Positions 34,860-45,932 of a stretch of 64,000 nt of DNA are shown here, in pieces (the stretch's first letter is position 1; each line of letters begins with the position of its first letter). Source of the DNA: Hypoxylon rubiginosum. Taxonomy: Eukaryota; Ascomycota; Sordariomycetes; Xylariales; Hypoxylaceae. The notes under the pieces were generated by a model. It did no database searches. It was given only the letters and a program-made list of their open reading frames with translations, and was not told where the DNA came from. Location: NCBI GenBank assembly GCA_902806565.1, contig CADCXA010000032.1:558001-622000 (forward strand). Direction: 5' to 3'. Made by a program: the position numbers and the translations under genes.

Positions 34860-35069
34860 CTATTTGCCGCAGGAGCAGCCGCTCCCGCAAGAGCAGCTAC
34901 TGCCACAGCCGCAGTTCTCGCCACAGGAGCAGCCGCCGAGCTTCAACGCTGGGGCGGTACCAGAGCCGTTGCCGGCGCGAGACTGATTGTTGGTTGAGGA
35001 ACCCTCGAGGGAAGAGGCGGTGGGCTTGACCTCGCAGGTCAGGCCAGCGCAATAGGTAACGTCAGACAT
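34860..35069 (-). CDS. metallothionein-like Cys-rich protein
   Basis: A 69-aa intronless frame from ATG at 35069. The C-terminal 23 residues carry eight Cys as four CxC pairs at three-residue spacing (CSCGENCGCGSSCSCGSGC and one more), the classic fungal metallothionein pattern for binding Cu(I), Zn or Cd in a cysteine-thiolate cluster. Two further Cys (C7, C12) lie in the N-terminal part, MSDVTYCAGLTCEVKP. The two ends are separated by a Ser/Asn/Gly-rich linker of about 30 residues with no Cys. The short Neurospora copper metallothionein has only the Cys-rich part. A metal-buffering or detoxifying role in the cytosol is expected from the family. The metal preference cannot be read from the sequence. 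Confidence 0.85.
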   Translation of the reverse strand: MSDVTYCAGLTCEVKPTASSLEGSSTNNQSRAGNGSGTAPALKLGGCSCGENCGCGSSCSCGSGCSCGK

Positions 35070-35264
35070 TGTCGATGTCGGGATGAGGTGGTTCTTGTTT
35101 GAAGTCGTGAAGTTTAAGCAAATGCTTGTGTGTTCGTACCTTATGTAGTACTGACAGGTGTGAGCTGTCTGAGGTTTGTAGATGTATTCGATAGAATGAG
35201 AATGGATTTGATCGTTATGGTTGTAGAGAAGAGAAAATAGGGCAGAAGAAGCAGAGTAGGCGTC

Positions 35265-35275
35265 GAGTTATATAG
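35265..35275 (-). promoter_or_regulatory. possible TATA box of the metallothionein gene
   Basis: On the minus strand this reads CTATATAACTC, about 200 bp upstream of the ATG. A TATA element would suit an inducible metallothionein promoter. The assignment is by position and sequence alone. Confidence 0.35.
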
Positions 35276-36088
35276 ACGAGCAAGTAGACAATACTGAGGG
35301 GCAATGATTAAGAAAGTCGCGATGGACAGGTGTTGAATCCCCATCCCATGACTAGGAAATCATCGTATGATAGTTGTGTAGGGAAAGCACGGTCAGAAAT
35401 ACAAGCACCTATGACGAGTAGAAATGCGCTACAGCACACAGTTCGAATCTGGATGTACAGAAAGCTCCTATCATTAGTTGTGGAAAGGGGAGAAGCAGCT
35501 AGGCGACATAGCAAAAGCGAGGGGCTCCAAGTCAGGCACGCAATCAAGTCCGTGACTGATCATCCAGTCACTTTATCGTGTCATTCAATGCTGTGTCCTG
35601 TAGTGTACAGCTATCGACCATTCGCATTATGGGCGATAGTAAACACAGTAGACTTATGTGGTGTCACTGGGGACTAGATTACCCAACTGGAGAGGGCGGA
35701 GAGCAGAGGACAGCGTATAATGACCAATAAAGATAGGGGGGTTACGTTACTATGAAATGATATCAATTTGAGCAAACTTCAAGATATAACCTGATAATTC
35801 AATCAGAATTCTGAATTCGTTTTTTCTGTCGTAGTGTCTCGGAGTGCTCATGCAACTGAACGAATCATATACTTAACAAAACACGGAGCCATGGACTCGA
35901 AATCATTCAGGGTCCCAACATCTCGCAATTGCGAGATAATACAAGAGGATCCGTCTTCATCGTCAAAAAAATGAAACCAAACCGAGCAAATCAATCAACA
36001 CGGGGGGTATCGAGCGTCGAATCGCGCTCGCCGACCGCCTGCTAACAAAACCTGAACAGTTCCGGGAAACGCCTCAAAACTCGTACAC

Positions 36089-36106
36089 CCATCCATCCAT
36101 CCATCC
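36089..36106. repeat. CCAT tandem repeat
   Basis: About four and a half copies of CCAT, downstream of MAF1. Confidence 0.8.
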
Positions 36107-36288
36107 ACCCGTCCATACAATGTGTTGAACGCGCATACCATGGATCTAGAACCCCAAAGACCTCGAAAAGATGGAATTAAGCATCATAACCTCCCTTGAA
36201 CCCCCCTGAAACCTATTATCCCCTTTGCCTTTCCATCCGCCGCCTAGAACGCCGAACAATAGGAAGGGGAATCAATTCAGGGGAGGCC

Positions 36289-37478
36289 TCACATCTCCAT
36301 TCTGGCAGCGATGTCTTCGCTCATGCCTCTAACAGAGTACGCAACTTGTTCGACTTCGTCCACGCTTTCTTCTTCGCTTTCTTCGTACTCGTCGCTCTCT
36401 TCCTCTTCAGTTGAGGGGTCGTTAAGCGGGTCGATCTCGATATCGTCGTCCGGGTTATACGGAATGCAATCGTCATCGTCGTAGTTGTCATAGTCATCAT
36501 CATCGTCATCAGCTACTATGCGATTGGCGAGCTGATCGCCCAGCCAGAACTTGGCACGCTTGTTCGCACCCAGGCTACCGGGCAACGCCGGCGCATAACG
36601 CTTCGTGAGACCATTGCTACCACGACGGTGGGGCGCGAGCGCGGGCGAGGTTACGACGATCGGTAAGCCTCTGATATATAGATAGGCGACTCGCTTCTTG
36701 TCTTTGTTGAAGAAGAAATAATGCATGCGCCATATAGCGGACTCGTCACCATCGAACGGGTCTTCTATGGGTTGGTACGAAAAGGCGGAACAGTCCGTCA
36801 ATGTCATCTCCTTATCGATCATAGTCCACATCTGAGGGCCCCAAGCAGGACTGCTAATCACATCTCCTACGCCGGTCGCGTTGGGTCCGGGGGAGCTGCT
36901 GTAGGAACGATACGAGGAGCCGGCATTCGGCGGTAGGAGCAAAGAGCTGAGCGGACGAACGGTGTTCAAGGTGTTGTCGATGTTGGCCATGACGTGGCGC
37001 AGGTTGTCTTCGCGACGGAAGTCCGTCGGGCGCAAGACGTGAGAGAAGTCATAGTCGGGGTGACTGGCGTTGAGCGTCGCGATCAGGTAGGCGAATGTGC
37101 GACGGCTGGAAATCTCGCTCAGACGACCGAAGGGACTAGAGCGCGACAAGTTGAGCGACGCAGCCATCTCCTTACGTTGTGGCGGCGACAACGATGCGCC
37201 AAACTTAATGAGCGCAGCATGTTGGGATTCGAGCGAGTTTTCGATAGTCTTGTACAGCTTCTTGTCGGAACCGGCAGCTTTCGTCGTGTAGAGATCGCAT
37301 CCACCTTTGACGCGACACTCGGCTGTGCTGAAGTTCAGGGCCGAGGTGATGACGTCGAAGTCGCGCAGGGGGAGGAACTATATATGCGGCGCTTGGTGAT
37401 TAGCAGAGAGGTTGCGATGCATTGATGTACCACATTGAGGTCGTTTGCGACGCTATATCAGGGAGCGCGAACCTTCAT
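36289..37478 (-). CDS. MAF1: MAF1, repressor of RNA polymerase III
   Basis: Two exons, join(36289..37377, 37473..37478), give 364 aa. Exon 1 is only six bases (ATG AAG). A 95-bp intron then joins it to a frame starting FLPLRDFDVITSALNF, restoring the invariant MAF1 start MKFLxL. Other family blocks are GGCDLYTTKAAG, a long insert, SRRTFAYLIATLNASHPDYDFSHVLRP (cited as its start SRRTFAYLIATLNASHPDYD), NIDNTLN, WGPQMWTMIDKEMTLTDCSA, DDPF-like PIEDPFDGDE and WRMHYFFFNKDKKRVAYLY. The tail is very acidic. MAF1 is dephosphorylated on TOR inhibition or stress, enters the nucleus and shuts off Pol III transcription of tRNA and 5S genes. Gene finders could easily miss the six-base first exon. Confidence 0.95.
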
Positions 37479-38892
37479 CTTGACTCTGATATTCTCGCGA
37501 TGATTCGGATGGAAATATCATAGATCGCAAACGCGATAGTGAAGCGATACAGTGCGGGTGGAGTAGAATGTCGAATACCTAATGGAACTAATGGAACAAA
37601 AGGAAACAAAGCCTCCAGCAGAAAGTACCTAGTCAGAATACTAGAAGTATATACTACCCAGCTTCGAAATGATGGATAATACAACCAAGACCTGACCAAG
37701 AAGCAGGTTGCCTGGGTGCGCAGCACCTGACTTTAGAATTGGGAGGTTGCTGGGGAGTGATGGGTTATATCGTCCTGGCGATGTATGCGCAGTATCATGA
37801 CAGCTCATAGGCTGACAAAGACAGACAAATGCACTTGGATCCCCGCTGGGTTAATTCGAAGGGGGGATAAACTAGACGAGGTACCGTCTAGCAAGAGCAG
37901 GAAGAACAACACATCATACAAAGTATAGTCTGACCGGAATTGAATATGCTAGAGGTTGTTGGCGATAAGGGGTGAGATTGAGGCCGTAGGAGTTGGAAGG
38001 AGTTAAGTTGCGATAGGTATCACCTATCGGTTGAGGGCGCCATAAGATACCGATGGGTTGATCAGGTGTTTGGCGTTGTCTGACATGGCTGACAAGGATC
38101 CTATAGAACCCCCCTCCCCCCCAAGAGAACCGGGTTGTTTATCGTTTCCCTTGTATTCAAGCCGGAGTCGCAGCTCAGCAAGGGGGGGTAACTTATCCAG
38201 CTTGGGAGGGGTGGCTTGATACTAACGTCGGTAGCTTCTTGTTCCCACCACACCAAAAACCTAATGATGGCCAGTAAACGAATGGGACGGCGTTAAGATG
38301 CCACGAGCATCAACGGCGTCCCGTCAAGAAACGTACCTACCTTCGTTCGATATCCACTGTCCGGCGTCTTCGTCAACGATGGATGGGTTTAATTAGTGTT
38401 CGGATAGGTGCCATGTGTTCCAATGTCTCCTGGTGGTTTGCGCATCTTCATCTCGTCTTCTGGAACTAGTCGGATATCCAATTGTAAAAGAAATGGTAGG
38501 TATAAACACCAATAAACTGTCCAAAGTCTTGCCGACTGGGCCGCTAGTAGCGACGACAATCGACACTCGGCACTCGGAGTAGCCCTCAACCATACGTTAG
38601 GTAGAGACAATAATAGTATATGGTCCCGGAATTGTGTCACTTCATACAAGTGTCATACGTTCAGCAATTGCAGCACGGTTCTTCCGGCACTTGGGAAACT
38701 TGCAGCTTATCGCATCACAGGAACCCGGCATCTTTGAGTGCGTTCTCGACTTCTTTGCTAACCTGTAAAAGACAATCAAATAAGCGTACTGGCAAATGGC
38801 AAACTCATACTCTGTCCGTTGAATCCCGTACGCCGTTCCACGAGAATGATTTGTAAAAACCCGCTTGCTGAAAGAATACATTTGTCTTTTTG
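37479..38892. other. MAF1 promoter and intergenic
   Basis: About 1.4 kb with no supported gene. There is a C-rich stretch near 38105-38120 and several short TA-rich words. Confidence 0.4.
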
Positions 38893-39691
38893 TTACATTA
38901 TCCTCGTAACCTCGTCCTCGACCTGAGCAGAGAAAGAGAGATGTCAGTGGTCGAAGGATTGCCAAGGAAAATGATTGGGAATTCGGTGAACAGCCGCGAT
39001 ATAGACTCAGACCAGACCGCCAGAGAAAAGTAGCGAACAGCCCAAAGGGGCAACGTACCTCCATATCTTCCAGGGAGTCTTGCTGCCCTATACACCGCAG
39101 CACGTTCTTCTTGCTGCTCTCTTGGAGCTCTCCCGCCAATAATATCTCATCCAGTATGTAGTATGCCTTGGTGAAGGAGAAGATGATGTCGAGCTCGCAT
39201 ACGTTGCCGTAGTACTTGTCCATCTGCTCGACGTATCGGTGGATGATCTCGAGTGTGATCAGCTCGTTGTCGTCGGAGGAGCAGCCGGCGATGAAGAAGA
39301 GGGAAGCATAACGACGATAGACAATTTTGGTATCTAGATTGCCTCTGGTGAGCGGTCCATGCTTAACGATGGTAGCCTATAGGAAAGGGAGGCAAACCTT
39401 TGTACTCGAGGAAATTGCACATGCGAGTTCGTCTGGCTAGGACCAGTTGAGAGACGTCCTTGACGATCTTTGCCTTGTCCTTGGGAGACAAGGTGGTGAA
39501 CCATTTGGCCAGGCGCTAAAGGGATAACCATTAGTTTCTTCAAGTTGTATCAGCACGAAAGGAGCATGAAGGTATGGCATACCACCTTGCCCTGCCGAGA
39601 GAGCAGGATCAAGTAGCTATCATAGCTTTAAGTTAGTAATGCCACGACGGCTGATAAGTAGCGAAGGCTGGATGGCATACTTGATGGCCAT
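38893..39691 (-). CDS. AP-1 adaptor complex sigma subunit
   Basis: Five exons, join(38893..38922, 39059..39333, 39398..39515, 39583..39616, 39681..39691), give 155 aa, the usual length. Exon 1 is 11 bases (ATG GCC ATC AA) and the last coding exon 30 bases. The protein reads [20 protein letters not shown], then [107 protein letters not shown] and ends [11 protein letters not shown]. The wording is that of AP-1 rather than AP-2 or AP-3 sigma. It is the small subunit of the clathrin adaptor for trans-Golgi and endosome sorting. It is divergent from the GCLM gene, 1.2 kb apart. Confidence 0.95.
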
Positions 39692-40929
39692 GATACTATT
39701 CACATGAGGATATCGCAGTGGAAGAAGAGAGGAGGTGTGTCAAGGCGAGTTTGGTTTGTTGTGTTATTAGCAGCAGTGAAATCGTGATGGTATGGGAACG
39801 GGCAAAGCAATTTCTTAGTCGCCGGTAGTGGGGTCGGGCACGAGCTGCCGAATTCGAACTAATGAGAATCCGACCACATTACAGTTTCGGTACCTAAGTA
39901 CAGCGACGACCAGCTGAAATAATCCCATGTCGGCCCGATAGCTCTCCAGGTTCCAACTCGATAAAGAACCCCCACGAATTTAGTCACCACGCGGGCACAC
40001 TGGCACACTGCAGAAGCAAATGAACGGCTTTCCGCGGCTAACACTCTCCAACTTACATCACTTGCGCTTCTAGAATCTAGAACCAACATTCAATACAAGA
40101 CACAGACAGAGATTCAAGTCGACTGACATACCAATTGACCAAAAAGGAGTGGCTACATCCAATTTATTGCCAATTGGCCTTGGCGGTAACGTTGATTGCA
40201 ACACTCTTCTTCAGCCAGGGACTAGGCTGTAAGAGAACGGATTGCCTATTTCTGTATTTATGCCTCTAGCGTACAATCAGTATGGGATTTCCGATTTCCA
40301 GGTGGGCGAGTGACCTATGAATGACTGTTTGATTTCGAATCATCTATATTTGCTGTCACTAGACTGGTCAGACTGGTATAGACTTAGTACCTGGCATCGA
40401 CCCTACGCGATAAATCCCAACTCATATCAATACTACGATACCACTACATGAAAAGTCAGGGCCGGCATCTTCTCCTTCGTCTATATCGGCTTACACACCT
40501 GCCATCGTAAGAAAACACGTTGAACCTACACACACCTTGCTCGGTATTTCTGACTGCCTATATCAATATTCATTGGTTAGTCGCCGTCTGCTGTGTAACT
40601 CGGAGCCTCTAGAGCCAAGGTAGAGGACCAAAAGGAACCAAAGGGTCTGTCTCCGTCGTACCTATACCCTCTTAGATATAGACTCGACCAAGACCCCACC
40701 TCACCTTATAAAGCTTCATCAGTTTTTCTACCCCCCCTTTCGCATATCGCATACCACATACCGTACGATTGGTAATAGATCTCTCTTATACACCACGTCT
40801 CTCATATACCCCTTGCCTCTAGTCAATACTTACATCCTATTCTTCTTCATTGCCGTCCTCTACCATATCACCTATAGACTTCGGGTCACTAGTCGGTTCT
40901 CCCACTAGGCGTATTCTATTTCTTCCGCC
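39692..40929. other. divergent promoter region
   Basis: About 1.2 kb between the starts of the AP-1 sigma gene (-) and the GCLM gene (+). CT-rich runs just before 40930 are typical of fungal core promoters. No ORF. Confidence 0.45.
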
Positions 40930-41874
40930 ATGACACGAATAATACTATCCACCGGTAATGTCATCCTCGGCGGCCCCTCCATCCGGAAACCAGGCACATA
41001 TCGGTCCAATCTCGAATTCACAAACTCCCTTCGAAGCAATTTCCTAGCCGCCCAACAAGACTACGCCGCCGCCGTGCAGAACGGTAATGGCAATACCTCT
41101 CAACCCCGAGAGAATGGCTACAGTAGCCGACCTGCGCCAGAGGTCTGGACCGAGAAGGACGGCTCTACACTCTACGTGCCGCGCATCGACTGGGCGTCGG
41201 CCGGCTTACAAGAAGACCGCGCGCAGTACGAGATAACCGTTAAGCTGTTCTTCCTACCGACAGCACCGCCAGAGAAGCGGATAGATTATATCAGGGAAGC
41301 GCTGCGACTAGTAACGAAAGAGCTGGGGGTGCGCGACGTCGACCTGCTCATAATATCGTTTCCCGGCATATTCTTCGAGGGCGACTGCGAATATGAGGCC
41401 GACAGGAAGAATGCGACGATGGGTAGCGACGAGGAAGAGGTCGCGACGTGGGGTCTGCTGGAGGACCTGCACGAACAGGGCCTGATCAGTCGGCTCGGCC
41501 TCGCCGAGTTCGGCACCGACAAGCTGCGACGGTTTTTGGAGAGGGTCAAGGTCCGACCCGCCGTCGATCAGATCAACATCAAGAATTGCTGCAACGTGCC
41601 TCCGCCCTTGATGAAACTGGCCAGAGAGAAAGGGATCGAACTACTTACTCACCACGACTCTACGGATGTATTGCCCAGCGGAACCTTGCGGGAACTGCTT
41701 GGTCAGGGTCCGCAGGGCGCGGGCGTCCTAGCGGATGGTGATGCCAACGGCAGCGGCCTCAAGGGCGAGATCTTCCCTGAGTGGGTTGTCAAGTACACGG
41801 CCTTTGTTAAAGACAGGGGTGTAATCGAGAATAAGGGCTACTTTGCAAGCGCCGAATCGGCAGAGGAAGCATGA
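40930..41874 (+). CDS. glutamate-cysteine ligase modifier subunit (GCLM)
   Basis: One intact frame of 314 aa from ATG at 40930. The fold is aldo/keto-reductase-like: strand motifs such as DVDLLIISFPGIFF, WGLLEDLHEQGLISRLGLAE and VDQINIKNCCNVPPPLMKLA, then GIELLTHHDSTDVLPS. These match the regulatory (light) subunit of glutamate-cysteine ligase, which raises the activity of the catalytic subunit in the first step of glutathione synthesis in the cytosol. The N-terminal part (GNVILGG ... KPGTYRSNLEFTNSLRSNF) is also typical of fungal GCLM. The AKR catalytic Lys is not expected to act in this subunit. It ends toward BUD32 with a gap of about 300 bp. Confidence 0.88.
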   Translation: MTRIILSTGNVILGGPSIRKPGTYRSNLEFTNSLRSNFLAAQQDYAAAVQNGNGNTSQPRENGYSSRPAPEVWTEKDGSTLYVPRIDWASAGLQEDRAQYEITVKLFFLPTAPPEKRIDYIREALRLVTKELGVRDVDLLIISFPGIFFEGDCEYEADRKNATMGSDEEEVATWGLLEDLHEQGLISRLGLAEFGTDKLRRFLERVKVRPAVDQINIKNCCNVPPPLMKLAREKGIELLTHHDSTDVLPSGTLRELLGQGPQGAGVLADGDANGSGLKGEIFPEWVVKYTAFVKDRGVIENKGYFASAESAEEA

Positions 41875-42183
41875 GTTAGGGTAGACGATAGACTTATATG
41901 TCTTCAAGTTCAGGTCTTTTACACTTTCTATGTGTATATTTGGGGTATATGGCATTCTGGCATTCAGCGAGTTAGGAAATCCTCGCATTAGACCTTGCAT
42001 ATATGGGCTCTATGAGCTAGGAGCAGGAGGGCGATGTCAAAGCGATTAACTACGCCCTTTACGAGATAGTTTGTAAGAGGTAGCAATCAATAACGAAGGC
42101 TTCAAATTTTGTTTATTTCCAATACCATTCTCAAGTTGGGAGTAAAGGGTAGCAGAGCGATGACAAGCGAATAGGGGATTGTC
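41875..42183. other. convergent 3' intergenic
   Basis: About 310 bp between the stops of GCLM (+) and BUD32 (-). It holds both 3' UTRs and no ORF. Confidence 0.4.
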
Positions 42184-43065
42184 TTATCCGATCATGCTCC
42201 TCTTGCGCCCTCGCATTCTAACTTCTTCAAGCTTCTTCAGCACTACGGACGCCTGCTTAAACGCTTCTCTGTACCCGCTCTCCAACACGGCCGAGAAGAG
42301 TCCCTCTGCGCGCGAGTGCGTGCTAGTGAACGCTCTTTCTAGAACGTACAAGTCGACGGCACGATCCTCGTCGGATGTGCTCTGGCTCGCTAAGCCAAAG
42401 TCGATGATGACGATGTCCCCATCCAACAGACTATCGTGATGGACGGTATGACCGTTAGACGGTCTCTTGCCCTCCTCCCAGGGCCGCAGCATCATGTTAC
42501 TCGTCGTCAGATCCCCGTGCACGATGCCGACCTTATGCATCCGACCCACCGCGCTCCCTATCCTGCGCATCAGCGCAACCAAGTCTTTATCTTCTTCCTT
42601 GTCCCCCGTAACCGGCATCGCGTCGCCTTCGTTGCCTTGCGCCTCTTCGCTCTCCTTGCGCCGCTGTAGCCACTCGTTGATGCCGACACGCGCCGGGATG
42701 CCGCCGATCCACTCCATCATGAGCCACCCGGCGCTCTCGTCGGCGGCGTACACGGCTGGCACGGGCACGCCCTCCCTCCTGCACTTGACCAAGATGCGCG
42801 CCTCGGCTAAGATGCGATGCCGCGTGAGGCGGGCGTCGAGGACGGGATGCCGCCATGACTTGGGAGGGCGGTATTTGAGGGCGGACGGGATGGACGGGAG
42901 TAGGTAGGTCGTTTTGTAGAGCCGCGCTTCGGCGCCCTGGGCTATGAGGGTTGGCGGGGTCGACGAGGGGTACGTTAGGATGGCAGGCAGGGGGAATTCG
43001 TGCTCGTTTTCGTCTTTTGGTATCGAGGATGACGGTGGTTCCTCTACCACTGCCGCCATGGCCAT
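42184..43065 (-). CDS. BUD32: BUD32, kinase subunit of EKC/KEOPS
   Basis: One intact frame of 293 aa from ATG at 43065; a second ATG is two codons later. Motifs in order are LIAQGAEARLYKTTYL (nucleotide loop), LKYRPPKSWRHPVLDARLT with the family's basic RHRILAEAR, LMMEWIGG, the catalytic HGDLTTSNM (183-191), VIIDFGLAS (DFG 222-224) and DRAVDLYVLERAFTSTH. This is the minimal PRPK/Bud32 kinase-ATPase. It works with Kae1, Cgi121, Pcc1 and Gon7 to make the universal t6A base in tRNAs that read ANN codons. An insertion of about 25 residues rich in Glu and Asp lies between residues 136 and 160. The C terminus ends in RMRGRKRSMIG, the basic tail seen in other Bud32 proteins. Confidence 0.96.
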   Translation of the reverse strand: MAMAAVVEEPPSSSIPKDENEHEFPLPAILTYPSSTPPTLIAQGAEARLYKTTYLLPSIPSALKYRPPKSWRHPVLDARLTRHRILAEARILVKCRREGVPVPAVYAADESAGWLMMEWIGGIPARVGINEWLQRRKESEEAQGNEGDAMPVTGDKEEDKDLVALMRRIGSAVGRMHKVGIVHGDLTTSNMMLRPWEEGKRPSNGHTVHHDSLLDGDIVIIDFGLASQSTSDEDRAVDLYVLERAFTSTHSRAEGLFSAVLESGYREAFKQASVVLKKLEEVRMRGRKRSMIG

Positions 43066-44397
43066 GGTGATGGGTGGATTAAGTATTATGCAAATAATTA
43101 GTCCGATCGGCTTCCAAGTCTTTGGGATTTAGAGTGGATGAGTGGATGCTGTTGTGCGTTTCTCTTTTTTTCTTTTTTCTGGTTCCCCTTTCGAAATTCT
43201 ACAGTGCCTGACAGCCTGAGTGCAGATGTCTGCATATGGGCTAAGATGCAAAGATGCCTATTACATGTATTACATGTATTACATGTATTTGTACATATCG
43301 AATTTTCGTGTTGTTCAATGAAATCATCATCCCGGGTTACACAGAGAGCTCCAGCTACCCCGCGATTATCGATAACTTGCAGATAAGCTACAGCAGATAC
43401 ACCTAGGTACATGGCGGGCAGGCGGGTGAGCTTCACCTTGTCACTGTCACCGCCCAACTTGCATAGCTGCTAGAAGCCAGGAAGCTAAAAGCTTTGGGCA
43501 TGCACATCAACTCTAAAGAATGGAAATGCATTAGAAGCATTGAAAGCATTGACAAAGTTTATCCTCTATTTCTTCATAAATGTCAATCAAACTTGACATC
43601 CTCTTCCTCCCTTCTTCTACTTCTACTGATTTGTCTAATTCATACCTGCAAATTTTCATTTTTCCATGTCTGCGAAACACACCGCCTATCCGCGACACGC
43701 CTAGCTTGTTTACTATTGTATGCAGGACCAGGATGGATCGGACAACAAGTGGCACCGGTAAGACGGTACCTAGGTAAGTTCTGCAAGCCAACAGGGGGAA
43801 ATCATTTTAACTGCTTATTGCTAGACTTTATACAAAAGACTATAGAAACCTCCTGACAATGGACTCATAACTTACATACATGTATCTCACAATACGATGA
43901 TATGTTTGTCTTGCCGCTACCATTTTTCACCATCGAGATTTTGGTTACGCCACGATCTCCCCGAGACCGAGTCCTCCGTTATTCGGCCTAACAACTAAAC
44001 CCTAGTCCGTGACGTTGCCTTTTTACTACTATAATTATATGCTAGGTTCCTACATAGTACCTGGGCAAAGAGAGGGGTCGAGGGGTTCGCAGCGAAATAG
44101 AAGCCGAGCACCAGCCCAGCCAGTCCCAGCAAGGCCCCAACGGATTCTTCTAATCGCCCGTTCGTGCGCCCACGCGTGAACAATCACCTATTAATCACCT
44201 ATTCCCAACCAACCACAAAAAGCAGCTAGGCGAACGTCACCACATTACCCTCCGTACCCTCCACAATTTTTCTTCCCCATTCCCATCTTTCGATTCGCCC
44301 TTCACCACCCTTTTTTCACCTTTGCTTTCACTAGCCATGAACCCACGAAACATGAATTTATAATAATTTTCGCTTTCCGTATGGTCCTCATCTGCGT
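43066..44397. other. divergent promoter region
   Basis: About 1.3 kb between the starts of BUD32 (-) and the next gene (+). It contains three tandem TTACATGTA units, a CACCTAGGTA and a TACCTAGGTA palindrome at 43767-43776. No gene is supported. Confidence 0.45.
43261..43287. repeat. TTACATGTA triplet repeat
   Basis: Three perfect tandem copies of a 9-bp unit, itself containing the palindrome TACATGTA, 196-222 bp upstream of the BUD32 start. Confidence 0.9.
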
Positions 44398-45264
44398 ATG
44401 AATCTCTCTCGCAGTATGACGGACCCCTCATCGCCGCTCCTCTGGAGCGTTATAATCCCCACTACCGGGGTCGTCACCGCTATTTCCATCACGCAGACCT
44501 TCACCATATACGCGACCGCATACCGCGCCGCGCCCATCGAAGTAGTCACCTTTCTAGACGCTCTTGAATCTTCGTCTCTGGAGAACGATAGTTATGACAG
44601 CGACGTTTCCAGGGTGCAGAGACTCGAGGACAAGGTGCGATTGGGACGGCTGCTTCGGCAGATTCGGGAATGCAGCGATGATTTGCGTGAGGAGCTGAAC
44701 AAACTCATGATTCCTGGGCATGGTACCGAGGCCGCTACTGAGAACGGCTCCATGTTGCGCACCGGCGCCCGTCTTCTATGGGCAAACCACAGGAAGCAAT
44801 TGGAAAACAGGGTACGGCGTCTCGACATGCTGCGCACCCGCTTCCTAGTTACGTACATGGGCATCATCGCAGCGGCGGCCAACCAGCCCGTCAAGCACGC
44901 CGAGAGGGCGGTACCGAAAGATCTGGAGAAGGCGGCTCACCACCATCAGACGCCTGTTCGGCCCATTATGCCGAAGTCACTAACCGACAGCATCAAGCAC
45001 AGACCGCCACCGAGGAGGTTGTCGACGCAATCGATGGGACATCACGAGAAACCGGGAACGCCGCACCCGATGGGCTGGATAGGCGTCGTGCAGGAGCTTC
45101 AGAGTTCGCCGTTGATGCACCAGCGACGAACTTCGATCGAGAGGTCTATGCGATCCCCTCCGCCCATGTCGCCTCTGGGTAGTCCTCTAGCGCTCACGCC
45201 GCAAATGGAAAACGGCCGATTTCGTGGATCATCCGTGGATTCTATCCCGGAAGACAAAATATGA
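44398..45264 (+). CDS. hypothetical membrane-anchored protein
   Basis: An intact frame of 288 aa. ATG at 44398 is used; MTDPSSPL (six codons later) may be the true start. Near the N terminus is one hydrophobic segment (VIIPTTGVVTAISITQTFTI, about 18-37). Next comes a charged, probably coiled-coil region (VQRLEDKVRLGRLLRQIREC; later NHRKQLENRVRRLDMLRTRF). A second short hydrophobic patch is LVTYMGIIAAAANQP. The C-terminal third is Pro/Ser/Arg-rich, with RSPPPMSPLGSPLALTP. I recognise no family; similar proteins are probably confined to filamentous ascomycetes (inference). Confidence 0.65.
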   Translation: MNLSRSMTDPSSPLLWSVIIPTTGVVTAISITQTFTIYATAYRAAPIEVVTFLDALESSSLENDSYDSDVSRVQRLEDKVRLGRLLRQIRECSDDLREELNKLMIPGHGTEAATENGSMLRTGARLLWANHRKQLENRVRRLDMLRTRFLVTYMGIIAAAANQPVKHAERAVPKDLEKAAHHHQTPVRPIMPKSLTDSIKHRPPPRRLSTQSMGHHEKPGTPHPMGWIGVVQELQSSPLMHQRRTSIERSMRSPPPMSPLGSPLALTPQMENGRFRGSSVDSIPEDKI

Positions 45265-45932
45265 TTGACTAACGATCCTGACGAACATATCACACATATC
45301 ACGACGACGAAATGGTATGAAACGAACAATTTCATGATGTTACATGTTATGAGCATTATTTCACGACACCGATTCATTACACGATTCATTACACAAGGAG
45401 TTTTGGTCACTTCACAAAGATACCCACACCTTTTTTTATTTCATTGAATACCTACATCCTACTTGAAATTTTCGCCAACGTACTCCTTTAACTTGCCAAC
45501 CCTTCCCTCCGGTCACTACCTCGGTATCCCCGGATATCTATCTATCTTACCGCATCTTCATGCCTCCTCCAGTTATTTTATGCCTTTTAGTTATTCTTTA
45601 TTCTACAGATGTCGTATGTATCGGGTCAAGTGTAGGGGAATGAAGCGAATAGAATCAATGGAATCGGCTGAGGGGAACGGACTTACTTAATGGGCATGGT
45701 CTATGAGGAAAATCGACTGAGGCTGTCGACGATGTATCTAGCTAAGCTAGTAGTTATTGATTATGATGCAATTTACGTTTGCTTGTTTCTCGTTCGTGAT
45801 AATGACTATCTCCTGTCTAGGGCTCACAAAGCCGCCAAGGAATGAGGCTTGCAACATTTGCTCGAGCAATCACATCGGGTAATATATTCTAATAATCGCT
45901 CCGTCTCGAATGATAGGTATCTCTTCCACCTA
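45265..45932. other. convergent 3' intergenic
   Basis: About 670 bp, AT-rich, with direct repeats of GATTCATTACAC near 45371 and 45383. No gene seen. Confidence 0.4.

Larger units (their letters stand above)
35070..36288. other. metallothionein promoter and MAF1 3' region
   Basis: About 1.2 kb. The left part is the probable metallothionein promoter; the right part holds a CCAT tandem repeat and the MAF1 3' UTR. A tRNA-like GTTCGAATC near 35441 lacks a matching A box and acceptor stem and was not called. Confidence 0.4.

Noticed and set aside
35430..35460. GTTCGAATC resembling a tRNA T-loop (B box)
   Set aside because: No matching A box, no D or anticodon arm, and no 7-bp acceptor stem can be drawn around it.
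43138..43457. 119-aa minus frame with repeated Cys-Asn-Thr
   Set aside because: Simply the translation of the TTACATGTA tandem repeat; no other coding evidence.
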